64,000 nt of DNA. Origin: an uncultured Alistipes sp. (GTDB lineage: Bacteria > Bacteroidota > Bacteroidia > Bacteroidales > Rikenellaceae). Of this stretch, positions 16,773-25,459 are shown in pieces. Where the stretch lies: the NCBI GenBank assembly GCA_944322005.1, contig CALUNL010000004.1, positions 62,001 through 126,000 of the forward strand, given 5' to 3'. Position 1 is the first letter of the stretch; every line of letters begins with the position of its first letter. The notes under the pieces were generated by a model. The model ran no database searches. It saw only the letters and a program-made list of their open reading frames with translations, and was not told the DNA's origin. The position numbers were made by a program, and so were the translations under genes.

Positions 16773-17729
16773 TTAACGCGAGAATGCTGTTTTAAGTCTC
16801 TCCACAAGACCTGTGCGGATGGTGTTCTCGGTCGAAAGAATCATGTTCTTTATCGCGAGCGGAGTCGATTTGCCGTGTCCTATGGTTACAGGAGCATTGA
16901 CTCCGAGCACCGGAGTGCCGCCGGCAAGTTCGTAGTTCATTCCGGCCCAGAAATCATTGCCGAGACCCATCTTGCGGTTGATGTAGTAGAAACCTTCGGA
17001 AATCTTGAGCATCGTATTGCCGACGAATCCGTCGCAGACCACCACATCGGCAACCTTGCCGGTGAAGATGTGCGATGCCTCAACGTTACCTACGAAGTTG
17101 TAGCGTCCGGCCTCGCCGCTCTGACGCATGAGTTCGTATGCGGCCTTCGACTGTGCATTGCCCTTCGTCGCCTCCTCTCCTATGTTGAGCAGAGCGACGC
17201 GCGGATTGGCAACGCCCGACACCGACTCGGCGTAAATCGAGCCTATGAGCGCATACTGCTCCAGAACCTCCGGCTTGCAGTCGACATTGAGACCGATGTC
17301 GAGAATCAGCACCGGCGTGCCGGCAACGGTAGGGATGGAGGTGGCAATCGTAGGACGGATGACGCCCTCGATAGGCTTTACGGCATACATCGAGCCTACC
17401 ATCATCGCTCCGGTCGAACCTGCGCTGGCAAATCCGTCGATGGCGCCCTTTGCCAGATATCCGAATCCGACCGTGATGCTCGAATCGGACTTCTGCTGGA
17501 AAGCCTTGGCCGGATGGTCGCCCATTTCGATTACCTCCGTAGTCGGCACTATGTCGAAACGGGATGCATCACAGCCCTCGTCGGCGAGCAGACCTATTAT
17601 ACGGTCCCGGTCACCGAAAAGCACTATGCGCGAATCCTCACCCACAGCCTCGGCTGCCATTACGGCACCCTTCACGGCCGCTTCGGGTGCGAAGTCGCCG
17701 CCCATTGCATCTAAACCAATCTTAACCAT
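16773..17729 (-). CDS. plsX: Phosphate acyltransferase
   Basis: PlsX of 318 aa converts acyl-ACP to acyl-phosphate for phosphatidic acid synthesis. Its start reads VKIGLDAMGGDFAPEAAVKGA, with the family's DAMGGD, followed by STGAMM, an NIGEE-x-KGN segment, and VVCDGFVGN. Full-length for the family. It lies downstream of rpmF and yceD on the same strand, the classic bacterial order. The fabH gene that often follows plsX is absent here; the unit ends at a terminator. Confidence 0.95.
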   Translation of the reverse strand: MVKIGLDAMGGDFAPEAAVKGAVMAAEAVGEDSRIVLFGDRDRIIGLLADEGCDASRFDIVPTTEVIEMGDHPAKAFQQKSDSSITVGFGYLAKGAIDGFASAGSTGAMMVGSMYAVKPIEGVIRPTIATSIPTVAGTPVLILDIGLNVDCKPEVLEQYALIGSIYAESVSGVANPRVALLNIGEEATKGNAQSKAAYELMRQSGEAGRYNFVGNVEASHIFTGKVADVVVCDGFVGNTMLKISEGFYYINRKMGLGNDFWAGMNYELAGGTPVLGVNAPVTIGHGKSTPLAIKNMILSTENTIRTGLVERLKTAFSR

Positions 17730-17792
17730 TGGAATCTGTATTATATCCGTTAAACAAAAAAAGCACTATCTCTTGCGGTAGTGCTTTCGGCT

Positions 17793-17978
17793 TTACTCGG
17801 CCGCCTTCTTCTCGATGGCCAGCTTTCCGCGGTAGAATCCGCACTCCGGACAAACTCTGTGATAGAGTACCGATGCTCCGCAGTTCGAACAGGTCACTAC
17901 CGTAGGAACGACAGCCTTGTAGTGAGTTCTTCTCTTGTCGCGCCGCGTCGACGACGCTTTGTGTTTAGGATGTGCCAT
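17793..17978 (-). CDS. rpmF: 50S ribosomal protein L32
   Basis: L32 of 61 aa with the N-terminal MAHPKHKASSTRRDKRR and a zinc ribbon formed by C-x2-C (CSNC) and C-x2-C (CPEC), so this is the zinc-binding C+ form. It lies between the YceD-like gene and plsX, the usual arrangement. Confidence 0.95.
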   Translation of the reverse strand: MAHPKHKASSTRRDKRRTHYKAVVPTVVTCSNCGASVLYHRVCPECGFYRGKLAIEKKAAE

Positions 17979-18084
17979 AACTGTGTTTAATATTTAAGTT
18001 TCAATATCTTCTTTCCTCCTTCCGCGGAGGCCGTATTCCATTGCGTTGCGTTGTCTCCCACCCCGTATCCGGGCTTTCTGCATT

Positions 18085-18549
18085 TCACTCCGCATCCGGG
18101 ACATTCTCCGCCGGCGTGAAGCGGCCCATCATGTCCGGATTGCACTCACCGTCGGGATGTACGCGGCGATAAGGCAGCGAGATCACGATGCTCTCGTATA
18201 TGTACTGCGCCAGCGGCAACTTCTGGCCCCTGGCTATCCACATCCGCTCGCCGTCATAGTCGCTCACGGTATCCGAGAAGTGCACCGACAGATCCCCTTC
18301 GAAATCGACCGGTATGCTGCAATCCTCAAGACAACGGTCGCACTCCACCGTGACGGCACCGTTTATGGAGACATGGACACCGAGACATGATTCCGAACGG
18401 TCAAGCTCCACATCCGCGATGCAGTCGCCGCCCTTTATCTCGTTCGACTCCATGGCTTCGAACAGCGAATCGTCCACCTTGAAGGAGAACCGGTGCAGGC
18501 CGTTGGAGAGCGGAGCGTAGTCAATCGAATATTTGTCCTCGATATCCAT
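18085..18549 (-). CDS. YceD/DUF177 family protein
   Basis: A 154 aa protein, first gene of the yceD-rpmF-plsX unit. The family hallmark is visible in the middle: CDRCLEDCSIPVDF at about residues 75-88, the C-x2-C-x3-C type segment of DUF177, followed by a hydrophobic strand and a late LPYRRVHPDGEC. Homologues are linked to 23S rRNA accumulation and are nearly always upstream of rpmF. It starts at ATG 18549 with a well-spaced promoter upstream. Confidence 0.85.
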   Translation of the reverse strand: MDIEDKYSIDYAPLSNGLHRFSFKVDDSLFEAMESNEIKGGDCIADVELDRSESCLGVHVSINGAVTVECDRCLEDCSIPVDFEGDLSVHFSDTVSDYDGERMWIARGQKLPLAQYIYESIVISLPYRRVHPDGECNPDMMGRFTPAENVPDAE

Positions 18550-18566
18550 TTCGCATATTTAGGTTG

Positions 18567-18598
18567 CAAATGTACTATAATTTCGCAAATTGTGCAAA
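18567..18598 (-). promoter_or_regulatory. Promoter of yceD-rpmF-plsX
   Basis: On the minus strand: TTTG at 18598-18595, a 20-bp spacer, and TACATTTG at 18574-18567, about 18 bp before the start codon. The plus-strand gene opposite has TATATTTG at 18618-18625, so the two promoters stand back to back. Confidence 0.7.
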
Positions 18599-18647
18599 GT
18601 TTTACGGCCAAAGTTAGTATATTTGCGCAAACAGAGGCATACGGGCA

Positions 18648-19052
18648 ATGGAAAAAGGCGAATCCTATGCGATAGAGGTCGAGAGCGGCTTCAAGGAGTT
18701 CTGGCGCTACAACATCGCCGTCACCTGCGGCATGTTCGATGCCGACGGCACGCAATGCGGGTTCCGATCGGCCGAAAACACCGTTGCACCGGCAGGGAGC
18801 AATCTCGAAAGCGCACCCGAAGGCACCCCCGTGCATCGCAGGCTCTCCTTTACGGCCGGCGACTGCCACCACCTGCTGATGTATGTCTACCTCATTCCCA
18901 ACACCCTTCCTCCGAGCACGCGCATTGCCGACTGCAAACCGTTCAAGGTGACCGTCAGGGTGTCGTACGAAGGCACTGAGATAGTGCACATGACTCCATC
19001 CGTGAACCAATGGTCAGGCGCAAGCATTGAGATACGCGCCGACCGCCCGTGA
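18648..19052 (+). CDS. Hypothetical 134-aa protein
   Basis: I do not recognise this protein. It begins MEKGESYAIEVESGFKEFW, lacks a signal peptide, and is predominantly beta with a CKPFKVTVRVSYEG strand near residue 100. It contains four cysteines, at about 27, 37, 84 and 101. The start at 18648 follows a TATATTTG (18618-18625) by 22 bp, which supports it being a real gene. The downstream gene is convergent after 25 bp. Cytosolic location is assumed from the absence of export signals. Confidence 0.6.
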   Translation: MEKGESYAIEVESGFKEFWRYNIAVTCGMFDADGTQCGFRSAENTVAPAGSNLESAPEGTPVHRRLSFTAGDCHHLLMYVYLIPNTLPPSTRIADCKPFKVTVRVSYEGTEIVHMTPSVNQWSGASIEIRADRP

Positions 19053-19077
19053 ACGCCTCCATCCGAAGACTGTACCG

Positions 19078-19686
19078 TCACTTCTCCGCAGGCTTGCGTC
19101 CCTGTCTCATCTCGCGGCGGCGCGTAGAGCCCTTCACGCTCCAGCCGAAGTTCCCGATGTAGCGTCCTATTCCGAAATACTCGCCATGCGAATAGCACAG
19201 CAGTCCGGCACGCCGCATGTCGAGTTTGCCCGTATCGGCATCAAGCAGCGACTCGTCCACCAGCACATTCACGACATCGGCAATGAACATGTCGTGGCTT
19301 CCGAGCGGCACAATCTTCTTCACGCGGCATTCGACCGATATAGGTGATTCGAGTATGGCCGGAGCCTTCACCACGGCCGACGGTTCCGGAGTGAGCGAGC
19401 ACGCGCTGAACTTGTCGAAATCGCGGCCCGATCGCACCCCGCACCAGTCCGTGGCCTCGGCCAGCGCCTCCGTCGTAAGGTTTATCACAAACTCCCCCGT
19501 TCGCTTTATTATCTCATACGAGTGGCGTTCCGGACGTATCGACACATAGCACATCGGCGGTTCCGAACATATGGTGCCGACCCATGCGGCCGTCATTATG
19601 TTGTACTCTTCTGGCGAGGCACCGCAACTCACCATCACTGCGGGAAGCGGATATACCATAGTTCCCGGTTTCCAACTGCTTTTCAT
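19078..19686 (-). CDS. Flavin reductase family protein (FMN-binding split barrel)
   Basis: A 202 aa protein of the flavin reductase-like domain family, which binds FMN and often reduces flavin with NAD(P)H. Visible features are PLPAVMVSCGASPEEYNIMTAAWVG (residues 14-38, with the phosphate-binding TAAW part), SIRPERHSYEII, and EFVINL, all typical of the family. I start at the ATG at 19686 (KSSWKPGTMVYPLP); the frame continues upstream to 19752, but that extension is arginine-rich and unlike the family. Single gene, convergent with the hypothetical before it. Confidence 0.82.
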   Translation of the reverse strand: MKSSWKPGTMVYPLPAVMVSCGASPEEYNIMTAAWVGTICSEPPMCYVSIRPERHSYEIIKRTGEFVINLTTEALAEATDWCGVRSGRDFDKFSACSLTPEPSAVVKAPAILESPISVECRVKKIVPLGSHDMFIADVVNVLVDESLLDADTGKLDMRRAGLLCYSHGEYFGIGRYIGNFGWSVKGSTRRREMRQGRKPAEK

Positions 19687-19842
19687 GACTTTATGCTTTC
19701 GGTTCAACAATCTGCATCCATGCGTACGGCCTCTGCGGCCGGGCATATGCAAATATACTTATTTTTCGCGACCGTCCTGCCGCAAATTCGATGCAAAACG
19801 CTATCTTTGCCGTCAATTGAAAAACGACACGAAGAGAACCTC

Positions 19843-21540
19843 ATGAAAACATTTGCAACAGCACTGGCAGTAACGACGCTTCTGCTCTCCGGCTGCGCCG
19901 AAAGGGAGAAGGTCATTGAGATACGTTATACGGCATCGCCGACAATGGAGGTCGCCCTGATGCAGGAGGATGAAGAGGGTGTACTGCACCGTATCGGAGA
20001 CACGCTCCGCGGTGTCAGGGTAAAGGTCGACGTGAACGACGTGCGCACATCCGACAAGAGAAGGTACCTGCGCGTGGAGGATGACCGGCGCAACCTGTTC
20101 ATCGAAGAATCGGCACTGACTGCCGACCGCCGCAACGCGGCACAGGAGAAGAGCATGTTCGTCCGTACGCCGGCCACGATAATCGGAAATCTTGAAACGT
20201 CCGAAATCGCAGGCTTCGCCGACAAGGGGTCGAAGCTGGATATTCTCGGATGCGACTCCATACGCGAAGACGGCAGGGTTGTGACATACAAGGTACGCAA
20301 GGGCAAGACCGAGGGCTACGTCTACGGCAAGTACCTCGTATTCGACAAGGCTTCGGCAATGCTCCGCTACAAGGCCGAGAAGTACGATCCGATACACTCC
20401 GCCATCAAGAATCCGTTCGGCGGCGGACGCGCCATAGGCTGCGACTTCTACCCTACCGAGCGGGTGTCGTTCCCGGACAACCGGATGCCGGAGTCGTGCT
20501 ACTCGCTCTACCTCAACATCTCGCCGGCCGTACTGTCGAACATCGAGGAGTACATCGCACTGGCCAAGCAGACGCGCATAAACACCTTCGTCATCGACAT
20601 CAAGGACAACGAGTGTCCGGGCTACAAGGCCGAGGCCATGCGGCTCTACTCCCCGACGAACCACCGCCGCGCCGGAGACAAGGAGAAGCTCTACCGCCGC
20701 GTGGTAAAACGCCTGCACGAGGAGGGTTTCTATGTCGTCGGGCGAATAACCTGCTTCAAGGACTCCTATTTCGTCAAGGACCACCCGGAGTCGGCCATAA
20801 CGGAAAAGGCCACCGGACAGCCGTTCAAGCACAACAAGGCATACTGGCCGAGCGCATATGACCGCCGCGTATGGCACTTCAACGTGGCTCTGGCGAAGGA
20901 AGCCGTCGAAAAGTTCGGCTTCAACGAGATAAACTTCGACTACGTACGTTTTCCCGACCGCATGACGAAGGTCGAGGATCTGATAGACTACCATAATATA
21001 TATGGCGAGTCGAAGGTTCAGGCCATACAGCGATTCGTCATGTATGCCTGCGACGAGATACACAAACTTGGGGCATATGTCTCGATAGACGTCTTCGGAG
21101 AGTCGGCCAATCCGGGCTACACGACGGCCTACGGGCAGTACTGGCCGGCATTGTCGAACGTGGCGGACGTGATGTGCGGAATGCCATACCCCGACCACTT
21201 CTCGAACGGATACTACGGCATAAGCAAGCCATGGAACCATCCTTATGAGATTCTGTATGCATGGGGACAGCGCGTACAGGACCGCCAGGCCGTAACGCCC
21301 ACTCCGGCCAAGGTGCGCACATGGGTACAGGCATACAATGTCATGCGCCATGTAGACCGCAACGGCATAGAGTACAATGCCGAGAATGTCGAGAAGGAGA
21401 TAAGGGGCCTTTTCGATGCCGGGCTCACCGGGGGATATACCACATGGCTCTCATCGTCGAACATCGAGAAGTACCGCTCGCAGGCCGACGCCTTCAAGAT
21501 AGACTATTATGCCGAGTGGAAGCGCAAGAACGGGAGATAA
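19843..21540 (+). CDS. Lipoprotein with DUF4015-type glycoside hydrolase domain
   Basis: A 565 aa lipoprotein, lipobox Cys18 (LLSGC). Residues about 25-180 contain two SH3-like segments, the second around TEGYVYGKYLVFDK. The main domain (about 215-560) matches the putative glycosyl hydrolase family DUF4015/COG1306: the NTFVIDIKDNECPG strand, YVVGRITCFKD, and FNEINFDYVRFPD, the family's signature. It also has IDVFGESANPGY further on. Substrate unknown. The ATG at 19843 follows a TATCTTTG (19802-19809), which excludes the much longer upstream frame. Single gene ended by a terminator. Confidence 0.82.
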   Translation: MKTFATALAVTTLLLSGCAEREKVIEIRYTASPTMEVALMQEDEEGVLHRIGDTLRGVRVKVDVNDVRTSDKRRYLRVEDDRRNLFIEESALTADRRNAAQEKSMFVRTPATIIGNLETSEIAGFADKGSKLDILGCDSIREDGRVVTYKVRKGKTEGYVYGKYLVFDKASAMLRYKAEKYDPIHSAIKNPFGGGRAIGCDFYPTERVSFPDNRMPESCYSLYLNISPAVLSNIEEYIALAKQTRINTFVIDIKDNECPGYKAEAMRLYSPTNHRRAGDKEKLYRRVVKRLHEEGFYVVGRITCFKDSYFVKDHPESAITEKATGQPFKHNKAYWPSAYDRRVWHFNVALAKEAVEKFGFNEINFDYVRFPDRMTKVEDLIDYHNIYGESKVQAIQRFVMYACDEIHKLGAYVSIDVFGESANPGYTTAYGQYWPALSNVADVMCGMPYPDHFSNGYYGISKPWNHPYEILYAWGQRVQDRQAVTPTPAKVRTWVQAYNVMRHVDRNGIEYNAENVEKEIRGLFDAGLTGGYTTWLSSSNIEKYRSQADAFKIDYYAEWKRKNGR

Positions 21541-21555
21541 CCGTCAGTCGCAGAC

Positions 21556-21593
21556 AAAGGCAACGGCTGGAAATCCAGCCGTTGCCTTTTTTA
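21556..21593 (+). terminator. Terminator after the DUF4015 gene
   Basis: AAAGGCAACGGCTGG (21556-21570), a 4-nt loop, and CCAGCCGTTGCCTTT (21575-21589), followed by further Ts. Confidence 0.9.
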
Positions 21594-21718
21594 TGCTTTA
21601 CCGCCGCAAATACCGGAAAACGAAAGCCTCAACCCGCAAAATAGGTATAAATACTTAAACCATTTCAAATTGTATGTACTATCTTTGTCTATCTTCGCCT
21701 CCGAAACAGACAAACAAG

Positions 21719-22852
21719 ATGAAGACACTACTCACAACCTTAAGTTTTACGCTTCTGTCACTGTCCACGGTGGCAGCACAGGAGGCACCTGAAAAAGCGC
21801 AGGCGACATCCTCAACCGAAATCAATACGGAGACGGCAAGCATGTCGTCGACAGATTCGTTGCGCATGCGCGTCGAAAAGCTCGAAAAGAAGGCACATGT
21901 CCTGAACAAGATCAAGCGCCATCTCGACATCAGCGGATACGGCCAGGTCGGATATGAGTGGAGCAACGACGGCACATCGTCGTTCTATATCCGCCGCGCA
22001 AGGGTCTCCCTGTCCGGAGAGATATTCAAAGGCCGCGCCGGATCTTCGGATTACCGTCTGCAGCTGGATTTCGCCGGCAGCCCGAAGATACTCGACATAT
22101 ATGTCCGTTACCGCCCGTTCAACGAGCTCGGCATACAGATGGGACAGTTCAAGATACCCGTATCCATAGAGAATACGGACTACTCACCGCTGAAACTCGA
22201 GTTCATCGACTATTCGCTTGCCGTACAGAGGCTCGTCCGCATGAGCTGTGACGAAATTTCGGGCATCTCCTCGTCGGGCCGCGACCTCGGATTGCAGCTC
22301 TACGGAGGGTTCGTCGACCGCGGCGGCTACAACCTCATAAGCTACAACCTTGCCGTATTCAACGGCAACGGCATCAACCTGCGCGACGACAACAAGAGCA
22401 AGGATGTGGTGGGACGTCTGATGGTCAGGCCGGTAAAGGACCTTGTCATAGCCGGATACTACCAGTTCGGAGAAGGCACCTACACCTATGGCGAGGACAC
22501 GTTCGGCAGCTACGCCCGCCTGCGCCGCTACGGTGGCGGAATCTCGTACGACTGCAGGGACTTTTTCGTACGCTCGGAGTATATCGGCGGAGTGACCGGA
22601 CCGCTGCTCTCGGAGGGAGCATACGCCGCAGCCGGATACAAGTTCCTCGGCAAGGGTTCGGTTGTGGCCCGCTTCGACTACTTCGACAACGACAAACGCG
22701 ACAACCAATATGAATTCAACTATACGGTGGGCCTGAACTACCGGCCATGGAAATTCCTGCGACTGCAGCTCAACTACACGCTCCAGCAGTACTGCAATTT
22801 CGGAGAGGGCAATATACATTCGCTGAATTTCATGGTATCCGGAATATTCTGA
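21719..22852 (+). CDS. OprP/OprO-like outer-membrane porin
   Basis: A 377 aa protein: signal peptide (LLSLSTVAAQ), a short coiled coil at about 45-70, then a beta-barrel of the phosphate-selective porin O/P type. Barrel strands are seen in SGYGQVGYEW, FYIRRARVSLSGEIF, and DYRLQLDFA; the last residues end in phenylalanine (MVSGIF), as outer-membrane proteins do. It starts at ATG 21719, 31 bp after a TATCTTTG at 21680-21687. The gene for a YeiH-type exporter follows by 31 bp and may be co-transcribed. Specificity for phosphate or another anion cannot be read from sequence. Confidence 0.8.
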   Translation: MKTLLTTLSFTLLSLSTVAAQEAPEKAQATSSTEINTETASMSSTDSLRMRVEKLEKKAHVLNKIKRHLDISGYGQVGYEWSNDGTSSFYIRRARVSLSGEIFKGRAGSSDYRLQLDFAGSPKILDIYVRYRPFNELGIQMGQFKIPVSIENTDYSPLKLEFIDYSLAVQRLVRMSCDEISGISSSGRDLGLQLYGGFVDRGGYNLISYNLAVFNGNGINLRDDNKSKDVVGRLMVRPVKDLVIAGYYQFGEGTYTYGEDTFGSYARLRRYGGGISYDCRDFFVRSEYIGGVTGPLLSEGAYAAAGYKFLGKGSVVARFDYFDNDKRDNQYEFNYTVGLNYRPWKFLRLQLNYTLQQYCNFGEGNIHSLNFMVSGIF

Positions 22853-22883
22853 CACCGCCTCACAAAACCACTCTGCACACTAC

Positions 22884-24122
22884 ATGAAAAACATTATTGC
22901 GAAACTCAGAACCGAAGACTGGATGACGGTAGTCGCCGGAGCCGTGATACTGCTGCTGGCTTCGCTCTTCCCGTCCTACATGCCCAAAATGCCTAAGAGC
23001 CTTGCCACGGCGCACTCGTGGGGCGAAGCTGCATACATGCTCGTATCGCTGCTTCTGCTCACCATCCTCTGCCAGGTGGCGATGAAGCGCAAGGTATCGG
23101 GAATATTTCTGTCTCTGACGGCCATATTCGCCATCGCCCTTGCCGCACAGGCCGTATCCGAAATCCCGCTGCTCAAGGAGTGGGGGCTGGAGCCGGTATT
23201 CTTCTCGGTAATCTTCGGACTGGCGATAAGCAATATCCTGCGGGTACCCGACTGGCTGCGTCCGGCCATACAGAGCGAGTTCTACATCAAGGTAGGCATC
23301 GTGACCCTCGGTTCGACCATACTCTTCGGCGAGGTGATGAAATCGGGAGCCTTCGGCCTGGCACAGGCGCTCATCGTCGTGTTCACGGTATGGTACTTCG
23401 CATTCGCGGTATCGCGCCGCATGAAGGTCGACGACGAAACGGCAACCATGCTCGCAAGTTCCGTCTCGATATGCGGTGTATCGGCCGCAATAGCCACGTG
23501 CGGAGTCATCCACGGCGACAACAAGAAGCTCTCGTACATAATATCGCTCGTGCTGGTATGCGCCATTCCGATGATGTACCTCATGCCATGGCTCGCGAAG
23601 GTCATGGGATTGAGCGAGGAAGTTGCCGGCGCATGGCTCGGCGGAACCATCGACACCACGGGAGCCGTTGCGGCATCGGGCACAATGCTCGGCGAGCGTG
23701 CCGCACAGACGGCAATCATCGTGAAGTCGTCGCAGAACGTCCTGCTGGGAGTTGCGGCATTCGTGATATCGCTCATGTGGTCATACCGCGGCCAACACAA
23801 GGAGCAGAGACCTACGGTCGGCGTGATATGGGACCGTTTCCCGAAGTTTGTCGTGGGATTCATCCTCGCATCGCTCGTATTCAGCTTCATGTTCGATGTC
23901 GGAGAGGCGAAGGCGATAGGAAAGATCACCAAGGGATTCACAAATACGCTCTTCAGCATAGCGTTCGTATGCGTGGGCCTCGAGACGAAGTTCAGCGACA
24001 TATTCTCGCGCGAAAACCGCAAGACATTGTGGGCGTTCCTGTCGGCACAGGGATTCAACATCATAGTGACGCTGGTGGTGGCATACCTGATGTTCGGAGT
24101 ATTGAAACCGGCATTGAGCTGA
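22884..24122 (+). CDS. YeiH/UPF0324-family membrane protein (putative sulfate exporter)
   Basis: A 412 aa membrane protein with about ten hydrophobic helices. The family core is visible: FYIKVGIVTLGSTILFGEV, ICGVSAAIATCGVI, and GGTIDTTGAVAASGTMLG. Members are annotated as putative sulfate exporters, but transport has been shown for few. It lies directly downstream of an anion-type porin, which would fit a shared role in anion handling; that is inference. A strong hairpin follows the stop. Confidence 0.82.
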   Translation: MKNIIAKLRTEDWMTVVAGAVILLLASLFPSYMPKMPKSLATAHSWGEAAYMLVSLLLLTILCQVAMKRKVSGIFLSLTAIFAIALAAQAVSEIPLLKEWGLEPVFFSVIFGLAISNILRVPDWLRPAIQSEFYIKVGIVTLGSTILFGEVMKSGAFGLAQALIVVFTVWYFAFAVSRRMKVDDETATMLASSVSICGVSAAIATCGVIHGDNKKLSYIISLVLVCAIPMMYLMPWLAKVMGLSEEVAGAWLGGTIDTTGAVAASGTMLGERAAQTAIIVKSSQNVLLGVAAFVISLMWSYRGQHKEQRPTVGVIWDRFPKFVVGFILASLVFSFMFDVGEAKAIGKITKGFTNTLFSIAFVCVGLETKFSDIFSRENRKTLWAFLSAQGFNIIVTLVVAYLMFGVLKPALS

Positions 24123-24144
24123 CGGCCGCCTACGCAAAAAAAGA

Positions 24145-24183
24145 GACCGGTGTACGCTACACGTACACCGGTTTCCTATTTTT
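24145..24183. terminator. Terminator between convergent genes
   Basis: ACCGGTGTACG (24145-24155), loop CTACA, and CGTACACCGGT (24161-24171), followed by TTCCTATTTTT. It overlaps the last codons of the leftward gene that ends at 24176. Confidence 0.8.
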
Positions 24184-24640
24184 CAGCCTTGCGCAACTCC
24201 CTCTCCCGCATCCGGCGGTCACGTTTCGGATTGTGCCGTTCACCCTCGCTGTTGCCGCTGCGTGAATCGCGTATGGTCTGCTGACGGAACGGCTTCCTGC
24301 GGTAACGGTCATATACGAAATCGTGGTTCCGATGGTTCAGCCACGGCTCACGTCCGTTTATAACCACCTTGTAGCATGAGTAGATGTCATACGAGGCGAA
24401 ACGCTCCGGAAGCTCGGCCGCTTCCACCCATCTGCCCCTCTCCTCGACACGGAACACCGAACGGGTGACATCGTAATACACATCCATATCGGGTATATAG
24501 TAGAACTCCGCATACTCATATCCTGCAGGCCCCCAGTCCGGCTGCCGGTCCCGATTGTCCCGCGCCTCCTGTGCCGATGCCTGCAATACGGCAAGCGACA
24601 GCATGACCGTCGCAAAAACATTTCCAATATTCATAGCCAT
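24176..24640 (-). CDS. Exported hypothetical protein, tyrosine-rich
   Basis: A 154 aa protein with a signal peptide (ATVMLSLAVLQASAQ). The mature part has GYEYAEFYYIPDMDVYYDV, a RGRWV turn, and SCYKVVINGREPW, then a very basic arginine-rich tail (residues 115-154). Proteins of this plan occur widely in Bacteroidetes without known function. The start is ATG 24640 or 24634; the signal peptide fits both. It shares its strand with the regulator gene behind it (31 nt apart), so the two may form a unit. Confidence 0.65.
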   Translation of the reverse strand: MAMNIGNVFATVMLSLAVLQASAQEARDNRDRQPDWGPAGYEYAEFYYIPDMDVYYDVTRSVFRVEERGRWVEAAELPERFASYDIYSCYKVVINGREPWLNHRNHDFVYDRYRRKPFRQQTIRDSRSGNSEGERHNPKRDRRMRERELRKAEK

Positions 24641-24671
24641 AACTCCTGTATTTACATGAAATATTACCCTG

Positions 24672-25265
24672 TCAACTCTTGTTCCCGCATCTGATTCCGG
24701 AATCCGGGGCCGGAGCCTTACGTTCCGAATCGGTATCCGGCGCCATCGCCGCTCCGTTGTGGTACATACATATGAGATTGTTGATCATCTCTATAAGGTT
24801 CTGGTTCTGTTCCTGTATGCGGTTTATGTGCGACATCAGCTCCGCAGTCTTCGACTGTTCGGCTTCGAATGCCGCCAGTATCTTGTCCTTGTGCGAGAGC
24901 ATGAAGTCTATGCAATTCTGGTACCTGCGGTTCATCTCCATCTCCCTCTCCGACAGGTCGGCAACCGTCTGCATGAGTTTCATGTTCATGTCGGCGAGAC
25001 GCTGTTCCATCGGTTCTACCACAGTTTCCTGGCCGGTGCCTGCCTTCGGCTGCATGCGCACCATGTCGCCGCGCCCCGTCAGGAGCCAGGCCACATTAAG
25101 TTCGGGATAACGTGCAACAATCGCATCAAGCCTTTTTGAGGTTATGTTGCTCTTAAGATTGGAGACATAGGAGTTCGGAAATCCGCACTCTATCTCAAAC
25201 CGGCGTACGGAGATTTTCCTCGATGCGATGAACTCCATCAACCGTGACTTCAAACTGTTTTCCAT
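24672..25265 (-). CDS. Helix-turn-helix regulator with coiled-coil tail
   Basis: A 197 aa protein. Residues 1-65 look like the DNA-binding domain of phage-repressor-like XRE proteins common in Bacteroidetes: SLKSRLMEFIASRKISVRRF, then ECGFPNSYVSNLKSNIT, and a YPELNVAWLLTGRGDM end. Residues about 85-165 form a coiled coil. The C-terminus is proline- and charge-rich. No peptidase domain follows, so it is not a LexA/CI self-cleaving type. It is divergent from the AraC regulator across a 194-bp AT-rich gap. Target unknown. Confidence 0.72.
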   Translation of the reverse strand: MENSLKSRLMEFIASRKISVRRFEIECGFPNSYVSNLKSNITSKRLDAIVARYPELNVAWLLTGRGDMVRMQPKAGTGQETVVEPMEQRLADMNMKLMQTVADLSEREMEMNRRYQNCIDFMLSHKDKILAAFEAEQSKTAELMSHINRIQEQNQNLIEMINNLICMYHNGAAMAPDTDSERKAPAPDSGIRCGNKS

Positions 25266-25459
25266 GGTAAGGGTTTTGCTTCAGGTAAAAAATTATGTCC
25301 GGAAAGTTGCAATATTTAGATTATAATTATATATTTGTGTATAGTATTTAGATATATATTCTAAATATACTGCAAATATAATCAAAAAATATATAGCATT
25401 GAACTAAATAGAATATTTTTTACATTTTTAGAACATTTTTTCAAACAATATCGTTCCTC

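Noticed and set aside
19813-21351. A 512-codon minus-strand open frame inside the DUF4015 gene
   Set aside because: It is an opposite-strand shadow caused by GC-rich codons. The plus strand has a lipobox, domain motifs, promoter and terminator.
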